Source of the DNA: Isoetes taiwanensis
Taxonomy: Eukaryota; Streptophyta; Lycopodiopsida; Isoetales; Isoetaceae
NCBI GenBank assembly: GCA_021234155.1
Contig: JAJEKV010000340.1
Span: forward strand, 1 to 64,000
Length of the DNA stretch: 64,000 nt
Direction: 5' to 3'
The stretch's first letter is position 1. The number at the start of each line of letters is the position of its first letter. Of this stretch, positions 34,839-47,305 are shown one piece after another. The notes beneath the pieces were generated by a model. The model was not told the DNA's origin. It saw only the letters and a program-made list of their open reading frames with translations, and ran no database searches. Position numbers and translations under genes: made by a program.

Positions 34839-37800
34839 ATGTATGATAATATTTTCTTTGGAGACGGGATAACTTCATTTGAATCGGCCATTCACAGCTC
34901 TGGCCTACAGTTCAGAGCATTGAATGAAGTAAGCAATCTAACTAATACTTTTTTCTGTTTCTCTGTTGAGATTGAGGTAGTCGTTATGCTTTTCTTCAGG
35001 CTCTGCAAGTTTTTGACAGCAAGCATTCTCAGAAACTTACCAAAACACTGTCTGAAGACATTCGTAGAAAATGTGGATGCATATCATGGTTAGAGTTATC
35101 CTCGAAACTGGCTTTGCTAATAAATGAACAAGCTGGTTTAGCAGATAGTAAATATAGTCAGTCGCAATGGGAGGAAGTAAAGAACCGTTCACTTGTTCTG
35201 ACTGGAAGACTCCGAGAAGTTCAAAGGAAACTGCCAGGCGATAATAAAATATTCAAAAATGCTTTTTGTGCTTTACTTCATATCTATGCCTTTCTTCATG
35301 GCATCCTATGGGGTCCAGCATGCTGTAGGTAATGAACGTGCAGGTCTATTTCCTCTTGTTCTTCCCAGACTATAGATGAACCTCCCCAGTTTTATAAGTC
35401 TAGCAAACAGTGGTCATATAACAAAGCTTATGTTCCTTTGCAGATGCTGTATGGCAGCAGAATGGTGGATTTTGGGATTGCCCTCTTCCCGGTTCAAGCA
35501 GACATAACCTAAACAGAGTGCTTTTACATATGCAGCTTCTTCTACTGTACTTGAGCTCAGAAGCGCTAAACCCGAGTGCAGTTCCTGATCCCTGTTTACC
35601 ATCTCCTGGATCACTCTCACGTCCAGAATCCGTGGACGCACTATATTGTCTGTCACTTTCTGCAGTGGTGACAACAACAATGTTTGACACTGCAGATGGT
35701 CCTGAATATCCAAGTCAGGCTCGACCATCACAAAACAAAGTGGCTATAAGCCAACAAACAAGTAAATCTGATGCCCCCACTCCAAAGCATTCAGAAGTCG
35801 CTATAAAAACAACGAATGGCGAGCACCAATTCAGTTTATCTCTTACTTCAGGGCCTGTTAAGCTGGAATTTCAAGATAAGGAAACTGTATCTTTAAATGG
35901 AGAGCAGGAGTTGATTGTATCTGTTACTTCTGGCCCTCTGAAGTTGGAAATCCAGGACAGTAAAACAGAGACTACTCTTGTACTTCCTCATTCACAACCT
36001 GGTTCTCAATCAGAAATAGTTATGGGAGGTGAGACAGTTATTGTAACATTACCAGACACACCAACGAGTGAAATTGTGAGTACAGACGATGCTGGGAGTC
36101 TCTTAGACATACCTGACCTCTCTGTTGCAACTAAATCAGATGCCAATATATCAGAGAACAAAGCATTTGCACTTACTTCCTCGAGCATTCCATTGGCAAT
36201 ATTCCCAATGGGGTTTGAAGGGCAGAGTCTTGCAATTATACCTTATGCAGAGAAGAAATTTTGTTTGGCAATTTTGCCAACAACATCAGATGTTGCTTCA
36301 GAAGGAAAGAAACCTTGTCTGGCAATTATGCCCCATGAAGATACAAAACACTGTTTTGGTGTATTGCCAGATCTCCACGAGAATACATCTGTTTCAAATT
36401 CTACGCAGTCCTTGGCAATTATCCCATACCAATCTCAAAATAAGTGCATAGCGGTGTTCCCAAACATAGAAGATATCACTTTAGCAGGAGAATCTAACAC
36501 AATAAAACAGAACAAAATGTCCCTAAATCCAACATATATTCTGCACGAGCTACAACATCAAAATATATATGATATAAAACCTGATCACGACATGGTTTGT
36601 TTAGTTCAAAATACACTTTGTCTGACTGCTACTTCTTCAGAAGGATCTGCTTCAAGAATGGCAAACCAAAGCCTAGAAATTATTCCTTATGATGAAAAAA
36701 TGCATTGTTTAGCTATTATACCAACAAAACCAGATCTTCCTCTAAGAGAACAGACACATTGTCTGGCAATTGTTCCATATGATGCAAAGATGCATTGTCT
36801 GGCCATTATTCCGGCAAAATCCAATAAGCCTGATCAACCAGAATTTCTTGCAGTTGTCCCCGCAATTTCAAATGTCACCATATGTGAAAACAAGTCTTTA
36901 TTAACAATTCGTCCCATCACGCCAGATACTGCTCTTCTGGAACCGAAAAAATGCTTGGCCATTATTCCTTACAAATTAAAAGATATGTCTGAACAGCAAT
37001 CATGTCTGGTAGTTGTCCCGACTACATTAGATGCTGCTGTGGAAGGTGAAAGCAAGTGTATTGCCATTATTCCAGATCTTTCTATAGCAGAAGGTGGGCT
37101 GGAACTCATAAACACCACATCAGATGTTGCTTTGGAAGATGGTACACAATGCATTGCAGTTATCCCCACATCACTGCGCCCACTAGATACCGGTAGCCAA
37201 TGTATTGCAGTTATTCCGACTGCACCTTGTGCACCAGAAGAGCAGAGGAGTATTCTGGCAATTGTTCCAGGTGCAGGAGAGGTCATGAGAGATAGAAAAA
37301 AGCTAACAAGTGCAGAAGTATCAGGCCAAGTCAAACAAGAGGCTTCCCAGGGAGTGATAAATATTCTAAACAATAAAGAGAAAGAGATACTTATATCAAT
37401 AACAGGAGATGAAGCAACCGAAAGAAGCAGCCAGATAGCTGAAACTATGGAGGATGTCATTCCAGCAGAACACAAGGAAAAGAGGCAGCAAAGCCTCGTT
37501 ATAGAGTCAGAAAGAGAAGAAAAGTGCCATACTGAACTAGAAAAGCAGCCAGTTGTGTCCGGGAGAGAAGATGGTGGATCTAATTATTCTGCTTCTCATT
37601 TTGTTGCTCAACCAGAAATCATGGAGCTTGTTAAGGTAGGACTAAAAGAACGCGCGATGAGAATGCTTGAATTCATTCATCAAGAGGGTGTAATTGCAAT
37701 TGCTGTTATTGGAGAAAACGGTTTGGGTAAAACATCAATTCTCAGGGAGGTCATCTCGACTTTAGCTGTAAAAGAAGATTATGCTGTAGCTTTCGGTGAA

Positions 37801-40800
37801 GTGGGAACATTTTCTTCCAATGAATGCCTTACAGAATTTCTATCAATGATGACTCGTCAGCTAGGTGGTGATGGACGAGAGGTTTTTCGCAGTTTGTATG
37901 AAGGAAGAGAGGCATTGAAGAAACAGCTTCACCTGCTAAAGATGCAGAAAAAACGTGCTTGCATAGCATTAGATAGTGTTTTGTCAGGCACCACTTTACA
38001 AAAACTTATTCCTGAATGTTTCAGCAGTATTCTTCCACATGGAAGTTGTATACTGGTTACTTCTCCATCTGATTCTATACCTGAAATGCTGGACAATCTT
38101 TGCAGAGTACCTGAGGAGAGTGACAATCCTGTCAAGTATTTGTTCTGGGCATATACACCAACGTATATGCGACCATCAGAGGCAAAGGAAATGCTGATGT
38201 GCCATGCATCAGTGAGGAAAGTTCAGCTACTCCCAGAGCATGAAGAGCTTGTTGATGACCTCATACCACTTTGTGGCGGCCTGCCTTTAGTGTTGCAAAT
38301 AATAGGATCATATTTTGCTCGTTTCTCCAGGCATAAAAGAGAAGAATGGTGGACAATCACAAATCGCATGCAAATAGCTGAAGAATATCCTGTCAGAGGA
38401 GATGAAATATGCTCAAAGCTAAAAGTAGTGGTTGACGGGTTAGAAGACTCTTTGCAAGAAACTTTTCTAGACATTGTTGTCTTTTTTAAAGGCTTTGACT
38501 GGAAGAAGGCAGAGCGCAGCTTGGGTAAACATCATATGGCTAGCCTAGCAGACCATGCATTAATCTGTATGAGGACCAAAGATTTGTATTGCCATTCCTG
38601 CACTCATGGACATCCTGAACGCATTCCTACATGCCGCCAGTCAAAACGATTGAGTACAGGTATTATAGAAGTCCATGATCTTGTGTCTTCTGTTGGTGTT
38701 CAAATTGCCCAGGAGAGTTATGTTGTCTCAGTTGGTGAAGATAAACTACCGGTCCGTTTGCTTGAAAGAGCAGTAAGTTTATCTATTCCCTCAATTTCTC
38801 CCTTTTTTTTCCTTCTAAAATTCTGATATTGTTCTTGCTCTCAGAATTTGGCTTCCGTTAAAGCCATTGCATTGAAAAAATGTGGCGAGCCCTTCCCCCT
38901 CAACATGCTTGACAAAATGAAAAAACTGCATTTTTTACTAATTGAAGGGACGCACCTTGTTGGTCATTGTCACAGAACCCCCCATAATCTTCGCTACTTG
39001 GTTTGGCACCCTTCTGATCAAGGAAAGGAAAGGGCATCCATGCCCTTCAAGTTGAAAAAAATGAACAAACTTTTGGTGGCCCATTTGTATAACATACAGT
39101 CTGACTTCAGCGACATTGAAGTAAGCTATAAAACCGGCTTCCGCTTATCTTGGTAATTACGTAAAAAGACAATAACTTGAATGAAATGTGTAATGCAGTT
39201 TCCTCCAAGGCTTACGGAGCTGGAGTTGCATAACTGCGTGAAGATGGTAGAGTTTCCAAAATCGTTTGGACATTTGAAGCTGCTTCAAAGCCTCCATCTA
39301 CATAATTGCCACAGCCTTAGAGCACTTCCAGAGTCCATTAGCAGGCTCACAAAGTTGCAAGAGCTGGTCTTAAGTGTGTGTACAAATCTTATGGAACTGC
39401 CACAGACAATTGGGAATCTCCATGCTCTTGAATATATTGACCTTGCAGCGTGCTTCAAACTAACAGAACTTCCAAAGAGCATTGGTGATTTGAAGTCCTT
39501 GAAAGTTTTAGATCTGACAGGATGTGAGAGCCTAATAGAGCTGCCGGCTGAGGTTGGCAATCTATGCAAGCTACAGGAACTTGTCCTTGCGGGGTGCGGT
39601 TCACTGAGAGAGCTTCCACCAAAGATTGGTTCTCTCACCGATTTAAGAACTCTGGACTTATCCCATTGTGAGCAGTTAACAAGCCTCCCAATGCAGATTG
39701 GAAACCTAGTCAGCCTGAAGGAAATGAATCTAATGTGGTGTGAGAAGCTGTCAGCTTTACCCCCCCAAATTGGATTCCTTCACTCGTTGCAGAATTTAGA
39801 ACTCTCAGATTGTAGGAATCTTCCTGAAGTGCCAGCCACAATTGGTATTATGAAGTCTCTACAACAAGTCCATCTTCGGGGGTGCACAAATTTGCACTTT
39901 GTGCCTCCAGAAATAGGGAATTTGCTTAAATTGACATCTTTGGACATGCGAGGCTGCATCAACCTATTGTCATTACCGTTGGAGGTAGCTGCATTGTATA
40001 ATCTCTCATATTTAGGCCTTGAATGCCTTTCTGCAAGCCATCTTTGGCCACATCTCGACAAGCTTACATTGTTGAGAAAGTTGGATATTGATGATAAAAC
40101 TGGCATATGTACAACTGTCCCAATAGAGATATGGTCACTTTCTTGTCTAGAAAAGCTCGCTCTAAGAGGCTTTAAAAATGTTGATCATCTGGGAAATAGT
40201 GAATGGAAGCTTTCTGCTTTAACATCATTGTGGTTGGAAGGCTTTGCTAGCCTGAAAAGCCTACCACCGGGGATTTCTCAATTGAAGTCATTGAAGCTTC
40301 TTGTTCTATCTGAATTTGAAAGCCTGATAGAGTTTCCTGCTGGAATAGAAAAACTGGAAAACTTGGAGAGGTTAAGCTTGAGATGCAAGAGTGTAAGAAC
40401 ATTGCCTGCCAATCTGTTTTCAGGCTTGAAAATGGTCCGCTCTTTAAGCTTGGTAGAATGCACTGCATTGACAGAGCTTTCTGTGGAGAAAGGAAGCTTG
40501 CCTTTACTTGAAACTCTTGATGTGGTTTCATGCAAAAGTCTAAAGATGCTTCCCCCAGAACTTGGAAACATGGCTGCACTTCAACATCTTAATTGTAGAG
40601 AATGCACCAGCCTATCGACTTTACCAATGGAGATTGGACAGCTTCAAAATCTGCAGTCTATATGCCTTCACCAATGCTCTAGTCTCAGCAGACTTCCCAT
40701 GGAGATTGGTAGCTTGTCCGCCTTGGTACGGCTCGATTTGAGAAAATGCACCAATTTGACAGATTTGCCTCCGACAATTGGGAGACTGTCAAGCTTAAAG

Positions 40801-41361
40801 TATCTTCAGCTTTGTGGAAACGTGAAACTAAAGAAGCTTCCTACAGAAATTGAACACCTAGAAAACTTAATTGAGCTGAATCTGGAAGGATGCACAGCCC
40901 TTACAGTATTACCCTCAGAAATTGGCAGACTCTCTAAGCTTGAAAACTTAGGATTAGATTCCTGCATTGGACTTGTTTACCTCCCTCCTGAAATTGGTAG
41001 GCTTCAGTCCTTGAAACGCCTCTCTTTGGCCAGATGTTCCAACCTGCAGCTGCTTCCGGCAGAGATTGGCACACTTTTGAAGCTGAAACTGCTTCGGCTG
41101 GATGGTTGCATTAACCTCATACACTTACCACCTCAACTTGGGAGTCTACAAAATCTATTAAACCTAGGGTTGGAGGATTGCAGAGCTCTGATGGCATTAC
41201 CTCAGGAAATATGCGCATTGCAAAACTTGGAGCTCCTTGATCTTCGGGGGTGCCTCTTTTCAGATGATGATGTGCAACACCATATGACGCAACAGGGATG
41301 CACTGTTGTGCGGAACGATCTCGATTGGGAAGGTTTTGAAGAGGTTTGGCTTTATTATTGA
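34839..41361 (+). CDS. NLR immune receptor with C-L-A-I-I-P repeat array (five exons)
   Basis: Proposed exons are 34839-34928, 35000-35324, 35444-38772, 38845-39120 and 39199-41361. All junctions are GT-AG and phase-consistent, giving about 2060 residues. Residues 1-165 are a helical N-terminal domain that I do not recognise (not TIR). Residues 270-310 have two TSGPxKLE-type repeats. Residues 387-747 are an array of about 19 copies of C-[LI]-A-[IV]-[IV]-P. An NB-ARC follows: P-loop GENGLGKTS at 895-903, kinase-2 RACIALD at 976-982, RNBS-B-like GSCILVTSPS at 1005, CGGLPLVL at 1082-1089 and an MHD-equivalent VHDL at 1215-1218. Residues 1341-2040 are about 29 cysteine-containing LRRs (LxxLxLxxCxxLxxLPxxIG). 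As an NLR it should act as an intracellular pathogen sensor or nucleotide-dependent switch. The frame is intact. The exon 2/exon 3 junction and the start are the weakest parts. Confidence 0.85.
36187..37269 (+). repeat. Protein-level tandem repeat array, core CLAIIP, in the NLR
   Basis: About 19 recognisable copies spaced 12-35 residues apart, for example HCLAIIPT, KCLAIIPY, QCIAVIPT, SLAIIPY and CIAVFPN. The linkers are variable, acidic or polar, and often start Y/T after the proline (PYDEKMH, PTKPDL, PTTLDA). Each core is a predicted short beta strand ended by proline. DNA identity between copies is low, so the array is old and its core residues have probably been kept by selection. It lies entirely within exon 3, upstream of the P-loop. 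Confidence 0.85.
39199..41310 (+). repeat. LRR array of the NLR
   Basis: Regular 24-residue repeats with consensus LxxLxLxxCxxLxELPxxIGxL, encoded in the last exon. The repeats are unusually uniform in length. A less regular patch lies at about residues 1620-1720 (near 40040-40340), where the Cys position is lost. Such irregular islands occur in many NLR LRR domains. The last 20 residues after the array are not repeated. Confidence 0.85.
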
Positions 41362-42265
41362 TGCTCCTGACGAATCGACCAACAGCAACCCATCTGCATT
41401 GCTCGTTCAGGAACTTCAGCAAAGAGGGCACCCTAGGTCATACTGTAGCAGACCCAAGGTTTACTTGACAAACGAAGTAAATTTGCCCGGCATCCAAAGG
41501 TTTTGCCCTGTCCATGTATTTATTATTATTTTTTTTTTATTCTCATACTTTTTAAGTTTTTTTTAATATTTTCCCTTTTATCCCAGCATTATGTAAAAGA
41601 AGATGTGCAACTCAAATATGCAAAACCCAAGAGGCAATTCAAAAACCACATTTTTCATGTGTTGCAGAGTTTGTTGTGGAATTAGGGTTTGTTCATGCTC
41701 AATTGAGCATTTATAATGTAAACTGAATGCAAGATGAAGTCTTATTCTAGTTACGAAAAATTAGGACCAGGATATTTCAGCAGGATTTTTCAACCTAAAA
41801 TTTCATGTTGAGAATGTTTATCCATTTATTGACCTTCATGGCCCTAGTACAAACTTTTTGCGATGGAGGCTATCATCCACGGAGACCAATTGGCCTATGG
41901 GGCCCAAACAGGAGGCGCAGCAAGCGTATTACTGTCCGGGTTAAAAAAAACCCCTCCCCGCCTAGAAGGAAAAACCACGAAGGGAAAGCATAGTTATTAT
42001 AGTAAAGTATAAGTATGTTCAATAAGTTAAGTCACCATACTCGAGCTATGAATGTATACATTAGACTACTAACAAAAAAAAAAAAAAAAAAAAAATCTAA
42101 AGTGTAAAGAAATGGATGTACACATTAGACTACTAACAAAACAAAAATTTAGAGTGAAAGGATCTAACATCCACCATTAAGTAGAATATAAGTATGATTC
42201 CATGGGTGAAGCCACCATACTCATGCTCCACCCATGCAAAATCATTAACATTTTGCATTTAGTAG
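41362..42265. other. 3' flank of the NLR with repeats
   Basis: Presumed 3' UTR and downstream sequence. Contains a LINE/SINE-like 3' terminus (41865-41995) and a diverged duplication around 42020-42160 (TACACATTAGACTACTAACA twice, the first followed by about 22 A). No gene. Confidence 0.4.
41865..41995 (-). mobile_element. Retroposon 3' terminus related to 8070-8155
   Basis: The minus strand contains TGTTTGGGCCCCATAGGCC, then AATTGGTCTCCGTGGATGA. This matches the 8-kb copy at nearly every position over about 40 bases. The sequence upstream on that strand (GC-rich, with GGGTTTTTTTTAACCC) differs. Fragment only. Confidence 0.45.
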
Positions 42266-42296
42266 ATACTAGTTATAGTGCCTGGCGTTGCCGGGC
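42266..42296 (-). mobile_element. Helitron-like 3' terminus C
   Basis: The minus strand reads GCCCGGCAACGCCAGGC, then ACTATAA, then CTAG, followed by host TATC. Third example of the hairpin-CTAG design in this window, all in the same orientation. Confidence 0.55.
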
Positions 42297-45200
42297 TTTA
42301 GTAATAATTTGAAGAGGGCGTTTGGTAGAACTACGTTAATAAGTGTAAACAACCATCTGTAGAAAATTATAGATTCGATCTCGATTGAACTATAGAATTT
42401 TAAAGTACATTGGTTTAGTTTATATGATGCTTCTACCGAAATGATTTTATGGTTAGGGCAAGCTTTAGGGAACGTATATGTAGAATTGGTGTATCTATTT
42501 TGATACACATTTTTCTAGGAATAATTAGTTATACGTCTCCTATAGGAAAATGTCATGCCCTATATGACGTACCTTCATTAAAAAATACAGAAAGATACAT
42601 GTTATTTCATGAGGATGTACAGTTGTTATGGTAGTCTTACAAATTACGAAGGGGAATGATATGGCAATTTGACCCCTCGTAATTAACTCTTTGCTTGTGT
42701 TAAGAAGTCGAGGTGTTCGATGAGAATAGTTTGTCTCGGATATTATGTGGAAGGGGGTATAGAACGTTGCATATTTACATAATGTTATGCTTTTAAATTC
42801 CAATCTAAGCATTTAAAATCCAATCTAGTTGAAGTGTTAGTTTCAGTTACATCCTTCAACACCCCCCCACCCCCCTAAAACCCCCAAAAAAAGGGTGCTA
42901 GTCTCAGTTTTTGTATAACAAATCATTCATATGAGACCATAATGTGATGCTAAGGTCTTGTGTTATGAGTTTAAGCTTTGTTTGGAAAATCAGGGAAGGC
43001 AGGTGACTCCTTAGATTTAAAGGAATTTAAGTGTGGACTGTTGCTTTGTGAGATATCAATAGGAATTTAGGTGGAGGGTGGGAGGCATGGATTTGTAGAT
43101 GGTGGATGCCTAGGCCTGTATTGGATATGTCATACATCGTCCCGCCATATCAGGCATGATCTTTTTCATATAACATTGAAGAGAAAACTACAAATTGGTT
43201 AGCAAACATCTAGGAATTTGCAGAGGCAAGAATTCAAATGAAATATCTAGTCGTCTAAAAAGTATAGAGAATATCTAGTCCTCTAAAAAGTATAGCACCT
43301 GATTGACAAATAGCACCTGAATTTTCCATGTAAACCTTGATGAACATATAGCACCTGAATTTTCCATGCAAACCTTTAATGCTTCTCATAACTTAGGGAT
43401 AGGCATCGAAGGCACACACTTAAGAGAACTCAGATGCATTAATCAGAATGGGCCTTATGGGAAATAGATCAAATAAAAGACTACACATCCCAATAGATAA
43501 CAATAGATTATATTTTTTATATGGGATTTGTTGAAGAGCATGGGGCACAACAAAAAAAGGAAGATGAGGGAAAAGAACTATTTACCATCAACAAAACCTT
43601 TTATGAAATGCAACCCAAAATTGCTTACATGTTTCTCAATTAGTTGTAAAACGATGGGGGCGAGGGGAAAGAGGATTGAACTAACTATTGTATACAACTG
43701 GTGAGATGAGGTACATGGTGAGATGAGGTACAGGATATATGCCAAATTAAATGTATAGGCTTTGTGGAGCGAGTGTCTCTTTAGTATCCTTGTCAAATTC
43801 GTAGCCATTTTTGTAACAATCTTTGTTAGGTGGTAGAAATATTTGTGGTGAGTTGTAGACTATTTGTAGACCCTTTAATGCAAGATAGGAAATGAACCAA
43901 AGAAGCATTCAAAATCATGGCAAGATACTATTTTTTTTCATGAACTGGTGTGAAATATATGTTATTAAGTTAATGATATTACTCTAAATCTACATACAAC
44001 CATAACCAAGGGAAATAAACAGATCATGTGCATTCGGACCACAAATTTTCTACAACACTATCCCGAAATTGAACAAAATATGTCTAGTCTTCAAAAGGAT
44101 ATGGTTATGTAATATAACATTACCATTATGTAATATAGCATTAAAACTTACTGCCTAGTAGTACCCATCTGTGCAAAGTCGGTAACTCCATAATGCAACT
44201 TTTAAGTTGCTTGCTATAAGCTGGTAGGCTCATGGTTAGTAACATGCCACTTCCATCATTGTTACAATTGGGAGAAAATCACATGCTCAAATGTCGCAAA
44301 TTATCTCAAATGTAATCAAGCAAATACATTTAAACTCTATTAAAGTCATTCTAGTTTATCCCTAATGTACATAACTTTAGTTTAAAATTCACAAAGATGT
44401 ATTACTCAACAACATTCATACTGCAATCACAAAAATGTTTTACTCAATGAATGCGAACCTGCTAAAAGTTTTCACAAAGCGATAGGCCTAGGAAGAATGG
44501 AACTGCAAACTTTAATAAAAGTAAACTTCAAGGTTTCAGGTTAGATTATTGCTTCCATGATCAATCGACTAACTTATATTAGGCAGAATCTTGAAAATAA
44601 AGAAAATAATAAGGTGCAGAGTAAAAATACCTAGATCCATGGGAAAAAAGGCATATCTATATGCCATTAAATAAAGGTATTGAAAAATTGGTTGAGATCT
44701 TCTCACAAGAAGAACTCAAATGGGGCTGCAAAAGATATTGTCTATATCCCACAAAGATGCAATCAGGAATGCCTGACATGCCCATGTAAGATAGTTGTTA
44801 GTAATCAGGAATGCCTGACACGCCCATGTAAGATAGTTGTTAGTTTTTCTGATGAGTAGCCATAGAGCAAACGTAAATTTGATATTTTCATATCTTTTAC
44901 TTATCCAAATAGTCAACACAATTACTTAGAGAAACCCAAGTGGGAAAATTCACACTTACAGCAAGGATATTGTACCATTTTGGAGTTGGATCTACAATAT
45001 ATATACACGTAATAAAACTCTACTGCTCACATTTTGATAGAACTTACATTTTCAACTCCCAGGCCTCTGAACGTCTAGCTTAAGATGCAACTTTTGTATG
45101 AGTGATGTACATATGCATTGCTCCTCGACTCTTGTGATAGTGCTAGTTCAAAACAACAAATCGTATAATAAATATATAGTGCGATATGAATTGAACATGC

Positions 45201-45530
45201 TCATGAATAGATTGTAGGACTACAAATGAATATCTTTTGAACACGGCTTGAGATGGTCACCAGCATAAATATTTGACCATTCAGAAGCATCATGCTGCAT
45301 TGCTTTTAAATGACCTGCAAGTAGGTTAATCATTCATAACTTTTGTGTCAAATTTTCCATCCAGATTTAAAGCATCCAGATTGCAAACCAACTGCCAAGT
45401 ACACGTGAGAATTGACAATCGAATATACTCAAAGCAGGGGCACGCAAGCTTCACAGAGGGAAATGACCTAGGAATCACTGACTAGCTCTCCGGATCTTAT
45501 CTCCCTTTCGGGGGCTCTCTCGCCATTGTT
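42297..45530. other. AT-rich intergenic region; possible Helitron C body
   Basis: No gene recognised. Contains a small tandem family TATAGCACCTGAATTTTCCA near 43305-43370, an exact-looking 48-bp pair (AATCAGGAATGCCTGACA-type) at 44758-44850, and a C-rich run at 42862-42890. Confidence 0.4.
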
Positions 45531-46670
45531 CCTCCACTTTGTTTCAAGCTTTCCAGGTTCTTCTAGTCACGTGGATGACTTGATGACCATTGTGAAAATA
45601 ATTTGGAGCAATCATGGCACCTGCATCATCAAAAGCAGTCATAAGTCCTACTAAAAATTAAAACAACAAAATACTAAAACCCAAATTTTACCTTCTCAAG
45701 CTTCACACAATAGCCTCCAAGCCCAACATGAGCGAGCTGGAATCTTCGACTACTCGGTTCCACGAAATCTCCTCCTTGATGCACTTTCATGATTACGGAT
45801 ATGCATCGCCCCAACGATACAACAACCTAGCGAAGCACTGCAATTGGGCCAGCCCACAAGAGGCCCGTTCCCTCATCTGCCTCCTCTCTTCCTCAGATAG
45901 TAGCATAATTCCTTCCTCTTGTTGACCCTGTAGCAACCTCTCCACAGTCTCTCTTCCTATGTTCCATGCATGAGCAAGGACTTCCACTGAGAAACCCCTG
46001 ATCAAAGCCTTGAAGGACTCTTTCCTCCTCTCTCCTCAGTTTGCTCTTGCTCCTCATCTCTAGAACGGGTTCCCAAGATAGAGAATGCCTATAAAAATCA
46101 CAAAAGTATTGTTCAAAACCTAAAATAAAGAAGAATTAATATCATCAACAAATGAGTCAACTAACATCCTTAGAATCACAAATTAAAGCAATGAAACCAA
46201 GGATGAATATCCCAAGGATAAGTCAAGTGTTAAACCAAGGATGAACATCCCAAACATATAATAATATAATCAAGTCAAATTGTTTTAGTCAAGTCAAAAA
46301 TATACCAGCAAAATAAATTGGCTATAGGCATCAAATCACACACTGGTATGAGCATCCCAAACATTGAATTAAGCCAAGTCATAACAAACGCCCAACAAAA
46401 GAAACCAACAAACTGGTCTATTATCTCCCAGGTTTCATAAATCAACAAAAACAGAACAGAACATCATATTCAAAAATAAGGAATGCTGACACAGCTTAAC
46501 GCGAAATCGCTCTCCTTGTGCCCTCCTTCGGCTTTCAAGATGCCCTATTGCAATAAGCTGAGTATCGTTCCTTCCACTATTATAAAACCATGTAATGAAC
46601 AATGCCTTCATAAAGGAGCCATCACTTTTCTTCTCAATTTTGGTCCACAAAACCATAAAGAATAATAATT
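45530..46670 (-). pseudogene. Legumin/11S-globulin-like cupin gene, broken
   Basis: Four minus-strand pieces follow the order of a two-cupin 11S-globulin-type protein. (1) 46600-46483: WFYNSGRNDTQLIAIG, the end of cupin 1. (2) 46040-45793: SFKALIRGFSVEVLAHAWNI, then ERLLQGQQEEGIMLLSEEER, the helical linker. (3) 45790-45692: MKVHQGGDFVEPSSRRF then HVGLGGYCVKLEK, the start of cupin 2. (4) 45615-45537: AMIAPNYFHNGHQVIHVTR. Such proteins are seed or spore storage globulins or relatives. Between pieces 2 and 3 the frame changes, the intron joining 3 and 4 has inconsistent phase, and the usual HW of cupin 1 is TW. The strong N-terminal half was not found. A decayed copy is likely. Confidence 0.6.
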
Positions 46671-47305
46671 CTAGTGCCATAATCAACAAAGCAACTAAAA
46701 GGATAAATACTGCCATAATCAACAAATCAACTAATGGTTTGTATATACATGTGGAAGCTTTTAACTTTTCAGAAAACAATCAAGTTCCATAGAATCCGTC
46801 AAGCTAAATAATCACCTCGAGACTGCTCAAACCCTGAGCTGAATCATGAGAAACAAAATGGCTGCATCACGTAAATGGCTGCAGCACACGATGTAGCATT
46901 GAACCGACATGATTGTCCAATGGAGAAAAGAATGACCAGAGTTAGTCGTGGGGATTCAAACTGCAGCTTCTTGTGCCTTGTAAAAGCTGCATTTTCAAAA
47001 CGCTTCCGACTTCAAATCCAGAGAAGATCAAAACCTGGGAATTCAAAATCCCAATCACAAAGCTACAACCAGCCTTTACACAAAAATATTCACACAAAAA
47101 CCAATGAGGCATGTTGACAATGAGACAAAAACCAGACTTCCAGCAACTCCTGACTCCAAGCTGCTAGGAATAGAAGGCAATACTTTGTAGCAATTACATT
47201 AGGTTTTTCCAAGCTTTTTCTTCTACTCTATCATCCACAATCGTCACACAAATATACACATACAAAAGAAAAAAAAAAAAGGGGAGAGAGTACGCCCACT
47301 TTATT
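46671..47305. other. Intergenic, left of the GC-rich element
   Basis: No gene supported. The 80-residue plus frame at 46875-47117 has no domain. A poly-A/poly-purine run at 47264-47290 precedes the element. Confidence 0.3.

Noticed and set aside
35518-35520. GTG as a translation start for the long NLR exon
   Set aside because: The frame is open upstream to a CAG acceptor at 35443, so this is the inside of an exon, not a start.
36969-37475. Minus-strand frame of 168 residues opposite the CLAIIP array
   Set aside because: Its periodicity mirrors the sense repeats; no domain and no splice signals.
39285-40579. Minus-strand frames of 97-117 residues inside the LRR exon
   Set aside because: Antisense shadows of the regular LRR sequence; the plus frame is continuous and conserved.
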